Positions 34,789-39,797 of a stretch of DNA of 39,797 bases are shown here, one piece after another. The position numbers and the translations under genes were made by a program. The first letter of the stretch is position 1. The number at the start of each line of letters is the position of its first letter. The DNA comes from an uncultured Oscillospiraceae bacterium (GTDB lineage: Bacteria > Bacillota > Clostridia > Oscillospirales > Oscillospiraceae), in the NCBI GenBank assembly GCA_947624035.1, contig CANQIH010000003.1, positions 1 through 39,797 on the forward strand, written 5' to 3'. The notes beneath the pieces were generated by a model. The model searched no databases, was not told the DNA's origin, and saw only the letters and a program-made list of their open reading frames with translations.

Positions 34789-35781
34789 TTGTATCTTGCT
34801 GCGATCAGCCTGGCGGACGGCCTCGTGAAGCTGGTCTGCACCGGGGCTGTGGTCCTGTCCCTCACCCGCTGGCTGCGGGAGCGGCGGCGTCTGGACCTGC
34901 ATCTGCTGGTCCAGTTCGCGGTCATGCTGCTCATCGAGATCTATGTTTACGCCCAGGAGACAGACCCGCCTCTCGCGGCTTTTCTGGACCTGCCCGTCGT
35001 TCCCTCCCTGGTGCTCAAGTCCATCTGTTACGACGCCGTGGTGCTTTTGATGACCTGGGCCCTCTTTGAGGCCGGTGGACAGAAGGTCCCGGCGGTCTGG
35101 GCGGTCCCGGCCCTTCTGGTCTGCGTCTGGACCCTGTGCGTCCCGCTGACCTTTGGCGCCACGGTCCTGACCAGCTACAGCATCTATCTGCTGCCCTACG
35201 AGGCATACACCCTGGCGCTGTCTCTGCGGGGCTTCCGGCTGGCCGGACGGGATGGGCCCCTCCGCAGCCCGGTCCTGCGGGCTGCCCCGGCGCTCACTGT
35301 CCTCATCATCCTGGAGGACGTGTTCTATGCCTGGAGCGCCGGGTTCACCACCAGTTACGGGTTTTATATGGCCAGCGGTCTTTACCTCAAGGAGCGGAAC
35401 TACTTTGAGACCCTGCTGTTTTTCCTGCTGGCCTGCGCGTGGGTCCGGGACAGCATCCGGGTCCTGAGCGCCGCCCCCGCTGTGCCCGCCCCAGCAGAGC
35501 CGCCGCCTCCGGTCCCGGAGGAACAGCCCCGGCCGGAGCGGTACGGGGACTTCGCGGAGGCCATCGGCCTCACTGCCCGGGAGCGGGACGTCCTTCTCCT
35601 GTTGCTGGACGGAGAGACGGTCCAGGAGATCGGCGACCGGCTCTACATCTCATGGAACACCGTCAACACCCACATACGAAACATCTGCCAGAAGGCCGGC
35701 GTGACCCGCCGGGCGGAGCTGGCGGAAAAGGCGGCGGCCTTTCGGCCCGCCCCGCCCGGACAGGAGGAGCGCGATGGATGA
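34789..35781 (+). CDS. LuxR-type regulator with N-terminal multi-TM domain
   Basis: TTG start 9 nt after AAAAAGGAG; several TM segments, Pro/Ala linker, then LuxR HTH IGLTARERDVLLLLLDGETVQEIGDRLYISWNTVNTHIRNICQKAGVTRRAEL. Confidence 0.9.
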   Translation: MYLAAISLADGLVKLVCTGAVVLSLTRWLRERRRLDLHLLVQFAVMLLIEIYVYAQETDPPLAAFLDLPVVPSLVLKSICYDAVVLLMTWALFEAGGQKVPAVWAVPALLVCVWTLCVPLTFGATVLTSYSIYLLPYEAYTLALSLRGFRLAGRDGPLRSPVLRAAPALTVLIILEDVFYAWSAGFTTSYGFYMASGLYLKERNYFETLLFFLLACAWVRDSIRVLSAAPAVPAPAEPPPPVPEEQPRPERYGDFAEAIGLTARERDVLLLLLDGETVQEIGDRLYISWNTVNTHIRNICQKAGVTRRAELAEKAAAFRPAPPGQEERDG

Positions 35782-36196
35782 AATGACTCTTACGCCGGTC
35801 GAGCAGGCGCTGCGAAAGCGGTACTTCCCCCGCATCCCATGGGGACCGGAGGGGCCGGTGCGCCGCCGGTACCGGGTCCGGGCGGCGGAGGAGGGCGTGA
35901 GCCCATCCGAGGCTCTGGCGAAGCTGGCGGAGGCCGAGGGCTTCACGGCCCCGGACCGGCCATGGATAGAGGGGGACGGGGCGGTGTGTCTCGCCGCCTT
36001 TCAGGACCGGCCGGGGGAGAGCGAAGCCGGTCTGGTCATCGGCCGGGGGCTGGACGTATACTGGTGCGACCTGGCCCTGGGAGCGCCGGACAGCGACGGC
36101 TGGCAGGAGCTGATCGTCCGCAGCGAGACGGGGGAGAACCTGATCGCCCTGGCCCACGGGATGGGGACCCTGCGGTTCCGAAAAAGCGGAATATAA
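35774..36196 (+). CDS. Hypothetical protein translationally coupled to the upstream LuxR gene
   Basis: 140 aa MDEMTLTPVEQALRKRYFPRIPWGPEG...; start overlaps the LuxR stop by 8 bp. Confidence 0.7.
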   Translation: MDEMTLTPVEQALRKRYFPRIPWGPEGPVRRRYRVRAAEEGVSPSEALAKLAEAEGFTAPDRPWIEGDGAVCLAAFQDRPGESEAGLVIGRGLDVYWCDLALGAPDSDGWQELIVRSETGENLIALAHGMGTLRFRKSGI

Positions 36197-36231
36197 AAAG
36201 ATACCCGGAGCGGCGCTCTGGGTATCTTTTT
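36195..36231. terminator. Bidirectional terminator
   Basis: AAAAAGATACCC ... GGGTATCTTTTTT inverted repeat between convergent genes. Confidence 0.85.
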
Positions 36232-36839
36232 TATATCAGGTCCGTATAGGAATTTTCCAAAACGTCCGGCAGAAGCTCGTAGACGCAGCGGCCGCACAGG
36301 CCGTCGAACCGCTTTTTAAGCGCCAGGAACGCCCGCCAGCGGGGGATGGTGTTCTCCGGCAGGCCGTACCGCAGAGATACGTCCAGCAGACGCTTCTCCA
36401 TGATGCAGGCGCCGCCCGGCAGGGATATGGCGTCGCACAGCTGCACCAGCCGGTCGTACTCGTCGTACTCGATGCCGGCCAGGTATCCCTCCAGAAAGGC
36501 CAGCTGTGCCGGGGAGACGTCGTACCTGCCGGAGTACATATCCGTGCTCTTCACGGGGAAGGAGTGGGTCAGGCATGCCCGGGCGATGTCCGGCTGGCCC
36601 AGGGCTGTCAGGTAGTCGTATCCGTCAAAGATGTGCAGCATGTCCCGGCCGGGGCCGGCCCGGCGGCCGATGTCGTGGAGCAGCGCCAGCACATAGGCCC
36701 GGTCAGGGTCCATGCCGGGGACCTGCGCCGCGATGAGCCGGGCGTTGACGGCGGCGGACCGGCAGTGGTCCCGCCAGCGGCCTGGGTTGCGTTCATAGCC
36801 CTCGGCCAGCAGTTCGTCCGCCTCTCTGGGCGTCAGCAT
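36231..36839 (-). CDS. HD-domain phosphohydrolase
   Basis: 202 aa; HCRSAAVNARLIAAQ, AYVLALLHDIGRRAG (HD motif), CDAISLPGG. Confidence 0.88.
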   Translation of the reverse strand: MLTPREADELLAEGYERNPGRWRDHCRSAAVNARLIAAQVPGMDPDRAYVLALLHDIGRRAGPGRDMLHIFDGYDYLTALGQPDIARACLTHSFPVKSTDMYSGRYDVSPAQLAFLEGYLAGIEYDEYDRLVQLCDAISLPGGACIMEKRLLDVSLRYGLPENTIPRWRAFLALKKRFDGLCGRCVYELLPDVLENSYTDLI

Positions 36840-36855
36840 AGCGTACCCTCCCGGC

Positions 36856-37473
36856 TCACCGCGCCGTCTCGTTGGCGTATTTCATGTAGTAGTTGAAGGT
36901 CCGCTCCCGCTGCAGGGTGGTGCTCTCCATGTGGCCGGGGTAGACGTCGTATTCCCCGGGCAGGTCGTAGAGCCGCTTCAGGCTCTTCAGCAGGGCGGCC
37001 ATGTCCCCGCCGGGCAGGTCCGTCCGGCCGCAGGACTCCCGGAAGAGGGTGTCCCCGGAGAAGATGGCGTCGCCGCAGAGAAGGCACACGCCCCCCGGCG
37101 TGTGGCCCGGGGTCTCCATGACCGTGAAGGTCAGGCTCCCCACCTGGAACCGGTCCCCCTCGCCGTAGAAGATGGTGTCCGCCGGGGGCTCGAAGAGGAA
37201 GTACTGGCTGCCGGAGGCCACGGCCACGTCCTTTTTGCTCATGCACACCCGGGCGCCGGTCTGCTCCCGGACCGCCAGGGCGGCCATGGTGTGGTCAAAG
37301 TGGCCGTGGGTGAGGAAGATGTATTTTGCCCGGAGCTTCTGGTCCTCCAGGTAGTCCATGATGGTGTTGGACTCGTCGCCGGGGTCGATGACGGCGCACT
37401 CCAGGGTGTTCGGGTCCGCCACGATGTAGCAATTGGTCTCGATCTGACCTACGGTCAGGCATTTGATGAGCAT
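36856..37473 (-). CDS. MBL-fold hydrolase (hydroxyacylglutathione hydrolase-like)
   Basis: MLIKCLTVGQIETNCYIVADPNTLECAVIDPGDE, FLTHGHFDHTMA, TPGHTPGGVCLL, FSGDTLFRESCGRTDLPGGD, YPGHMESTTL. Confidence 0.93.
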   Translation of the reverse strand: MLIKCLTVGQIETNCYIVADPNTLECAVIDPGDESNTIMDYLEDQKLRAKYIFLTHGHFDHTMAALAVREQTGARVCMSKKDVAVASGSQYFLFEPPADTIFYGEGDRFQVGSLTFTVMETPGHTPGGVCLLCGDAIFSGDTLFRESCGRTDLPGGDMAALLKSLKRLYDLPGEYDVYPGHMESTTLQRERTFNYYMKYANETAR

Positions 37474-37486
37474 GGTCGTCCTCCTG

Positions 37487-37960
37487 TCAATTGGCCCGGT
37501 GGGCCCAGGCCCCCGAGAAGTCGTCGGTGTCCAAAAGGATGGTCACGGGCCCGTCGTTCTGGCTGAATACCTGCATGTCCGCGCCGAACACGCCGGTCTC
37601 CACTGTGAAGCCCCGCTCCCGGCAGAGGCGGATGACCGTCTCGTAGAGGGGGATGGCCGTGTCCGGCCGGGCGGCCTCGGTGAAGCCGGGCCGGCGGCTG
37701 CGGCAGTCGGCGAACAGGGTGAACTGGCTGATGATGAGGAGCCTGTCAGCCCCGGCGTCCGTGGGGTTGACGTTCATCTTGCCGGCGGCGTCCTCGAATA
37801 TGCGCAGGCCGCAGATCTTATCGGCCATCTTCTGCGCCTCGGCCTCCGTGTCGCCGGCGCGGACGCCCAGCAGCACCAGAAAGCCCTGGTCTATGGCGCC
37901 GTGGACGGCGCAGTCTATCTCCACCCGGGCGTTTTTCACCCGGGTCACAACGGCCCGCAT
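37487..37960 (-). CDS. dtd: D-aminoacyl-tRNA deacylase
   Basis: MRAVVTRVKNARVEID, GFLVLLGVRAGDTE, KICGLRIFEDAAGKMN, LLIISQFTLFADCRSRRPGF, DMQVFSQNDGPVTILLDT. Confidence 0.96.
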   Translation of the reverse strand: MRAVVTRVKNARVEIDCAVHGAIDQGFLVLLGVRAGDTEAEAQKMADKICGLRIFEDAAGKMNVNPTDAGADRLLIISQFTLFADCRSRRPGFTEAARPDTAIPLYETVIRLCRERGFTVETGVFGADMQVFSQNDGPVTILLDTDDFSGAWAHRAN

Positions 37961-37961
37961 G

Positions 37962-39797
37962 TCAGGTCCCTCCCCTGTCGATGCTGCGGATGCCCCGGAC
38001 GGTCTGGAGCTTGTTCATGATGCTCTGCAGCTCGTTCACGTCCCGGACGTCCAGTGTTATGGCCACCACGGTGGTGCCCTTGCCGGTGTCCCGGCCCGAC
38101 AGCCGCCGGACCTTGGCGTTCACCGCGTTGAGGATGGTGGCGATGTCCATGACCACGCCGTTTCGCTCGTCGAACACCAGGTGCAGCTCCGCGGAATAGA
38201 GGTCCGTGATGGTGTCGGCCCAGGACACGTCGATCCACCGGCCGCTCTCCTCGTCCCGTTGGTAGTTGACGCAGTCCTTCCGGTGGATGGATACGCCCAG
38301 GCCCCGGGTGATGAAGCCGATGATCCTATCCCCGGGCACGGGGGTGCAGCAGCGGGAGAACTTGATGAGGCAGTTGTCCAGCCCCTCCACCAGGATGCCG
38401 TGGACGGATTTCTGGGGCGTCTGGAGGCGGCGGTCCGCCCGCTCCTGTATCTTCTCCAGCTCCGTCTTCCGGGCGGGGGTCCGGTTGCGGAGTATCTCGT
38501 CCCGGATGCGGCCCACGGCGTGGGAGGCGGTCATGCCGCCGTAGCCGATGGAGGCGTACACGTCGTCCAGCTCCTGGACGGCCATGCGCTTGAGGATGAA
38601 GGGCTCCACCTCCGGGTCGGTGACGTCCGCTATGGACAGGCCCTGGCGCCGGGCCTCGTTTTCAAACATGTCCCGGCCCCGCTGGATGTTCTCCTCCCGG
38701 CGCTCCTTCTTGAACCACTGCTTGATCTTGGAGCGGGCCTCGCCGGACTTGGCGATGTTCAGCCAGTCCCGGCTGGGGCCGGTGGAGGCGTGGGAGGTGA
38801 TGATGTTGACGATGTCGCCGTTCTGCAGGGGGTAGGAGATGGGCACGATGCGCCCGTTGACCCGGGCGCCGGTCATGGAGTTGCCCACGGCGGAGTGGAT
38901 GGCGTAGGCGAAGTCGATGGGCGTGGCCCCGGCGGGGAGGCTCTTCACGTCGCCGTTGGGCGTGAAGACGAACACCTCGTCGTCGAACATGTCCACCTTC
39001 AGGTCGTGGTAGAAGTCCTGGGCGTCGGAGTCCTGCTGGCTCTCCACCAGCCGGCGTATCCAGGCGAATTTCTCCTCGTCGCCCTCCTTGTGGCCGGTGG
39101 GGCCGGACTTGTATTTCCAGTGGGCCGCCACGCCGTACTCGGCCATGAAGTGCATCTGCCAGGTGCGTATCTGCACCTCGAAGGGGATGCCCTCCGTGCC
39201 GATGACGGTGGTGTGGAGGCTCTGGTAGTTGTTGGGCTTGGGGGTGGAGATGTAGTCCTTGAACCGGCCGGGCACCGGGCGGAACATCTCATGGATGATG
39301 CCCAGGACGTTGTAGCAGTCCGCCAGGTCGTTCACGATCACCCGGAAGGCGCAGAGATCGAATATCTCCTCCATGCCCAGGTGCTGGGCGTACATCTTCC
39401 GGTAGATGCTGTAGATGTGCTTGAGCCGCCCGTAGACCTTGCAGGGGATGCCCTCGTCGGCCATGCGCTTTTCGATGCGCTGTTCCATGTCCTTCTGGAA
39501 CTGCTCCATGATGTCCTTGCGCTTGTCCAGGATGTTGGTGATCTCCCGGTAGCCCACCGGGTCCAGGTACATCAGCGCCCGGTCCTCCAGCTCGTCCTTC
39601 ATCTTCTCCATGCCCAGCCGGTGGGCGATGGGGGCGTATATCTCCATGGTCTCCCGGGACTTGCTGAGCTGCTTCTCCGGGGTCTGGAAGTCCATGGTGC
39701 GCATGTTGTGCAGCCGGTCCGCCAGCTTGATGAGGATGACCCGGATGTCCTTGGCCATGGCCATGAGCATCTTCCGGAGGTTCTCCATCTGGGCCTC
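37962..39797 (-). CDS. relA: RelA/SpoT-family (p)ppGpp synthetase/hydrolase (5' end cut by window edge)
   Basis: IKLADRLHNMRTM, FCAFRVIVNDLADCYNVLGIIHEMFRPVPGRFKDYISTPKPNNYQSLHTTVIG, TGS VFVFTPNGDVKSLPAGATPIDFAYAIHS, C-terminal ACT. Confidence 0.95.
   Translation of the reverse strand, partial: EAQMENLRKMLMAMAKDIRVILIKLADRLHNMRTMDFQTPEKQLSKSRETMEIYAPIAHRLGMEKMKDELEDRALMYLDPVGYREITNILDKRKDIMEQFQKDMEQRIEKRMADEGIPCKVYGRLKHIYSIYRKMYAQHLGMEEIFDLCAFRVIVNDLADCYNVLGIIHEMFRPVPGRFKDYISTPKPNNYQSLHTTVIGTEGIPFEVQIRTWQMHFMAEYGVAAHWKYKSGPTGHKEGDEEKFAWIRRLVESQQDSDAQDFYHDLKVDMFDDEVFVFTPNGDVKSLPAGATPIDFAYAIHSAVGNSMTGARVNGRIVPISYPLQNGDIVNIITSHASTGPSRDWLNIAKSGEARSKIKQWFKKERREENIQRGRDMFENEARRQGLSIADVTDPEVEPFILKRMAVQELDDVYASIGYGGMTASHAVGRIRDEILRNRTPARKTELEKIQERADRRLQTPQKSVHGILVEGLDNCLIKFSRCCTPVPGDRIIGFITRGLGVSIHRKDCVNYQRDEESGRWIDVSWADTITDLYSAELHLVFDERNGVVMDIATILNAVNAKVRRLSGRDTGKGTTVVAITLDVRDVNELQSIMNKLQTVRGIRSIDRGGT

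Noticed and set aside
29442-36196. Classical acyl-homoserine-lactone quorum sensing (LuxI/LuxR)
   Set aside because: No LuxI-type synthase is present and the LuxR proteins lack a recognisable autoinducer-binding domain; only the HTH is shared.
1-39797. Prophage, integrative element, toxin-antitoxin or anti-phage defence island
   Set aside because: No integrase, transposase, phage structural, restriction, TA or known defence motif was seen in any of the supported ORFs.

Overview
GC-rich ~39.8 kb chromosomal window, most consistent with a Clostridia/Oscillospiraceae-type Firmicute (gene content, RBS style and intergenic hairpin repeats; taxonomy is inference). I support 34 protein-coding genes. 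Two are cut by the window edges: RNase Y on the left and RelA/SpoT on the right. Main blocks, left to right: rny; a hypothetical membrane protein plus a CstA-family carrier; an ATP-grasp/esterase pair with its own promoter; dapA-dapB-dapH behind a lysine riboswitch and terminator; an M20 amidohydrolase; an overlapping four-gene ECF sigma / membrane protein / ABC ATPase / ABC permease cassette; a PAP2-GDPD fusion protein; alr-nhaC; a secreted wall-binding-repeat C39-like peptidase; a membrane-anchored XRE regulator with a His-rich tail; an EamA transporter; an agmatine deiminase operon (antiporter, agmatine deiminase, putrescine carbamoyltransferase, carbamate kinase) with an NhaC gene after it; a divergent membrane LuxR-type regulator (AguR-like architecture); an island with two more LuxR-type regulators around an exported metallo-beta-lactamase-fold protein and an exported amidohydrolase; and finally HD, MBL, dtd and relA housekeeping genes. 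Intergenic DNA carries several hairpin-rich repeat families, including three identical copies of a 26-bp hairpin. The best candidates for something undescribed are the LuxR / exported MBL / exported amidohydrolase island (about 29.4-36.2 kb), the ATP-grasp/esterase pair (4.2-6.2 kb) and the PAP2-GDPD fusion. No CRISPR array, rRNA, tRNA, transposase or phage gene was recognised. All family calls were made by eye from motifs; no database search was run.
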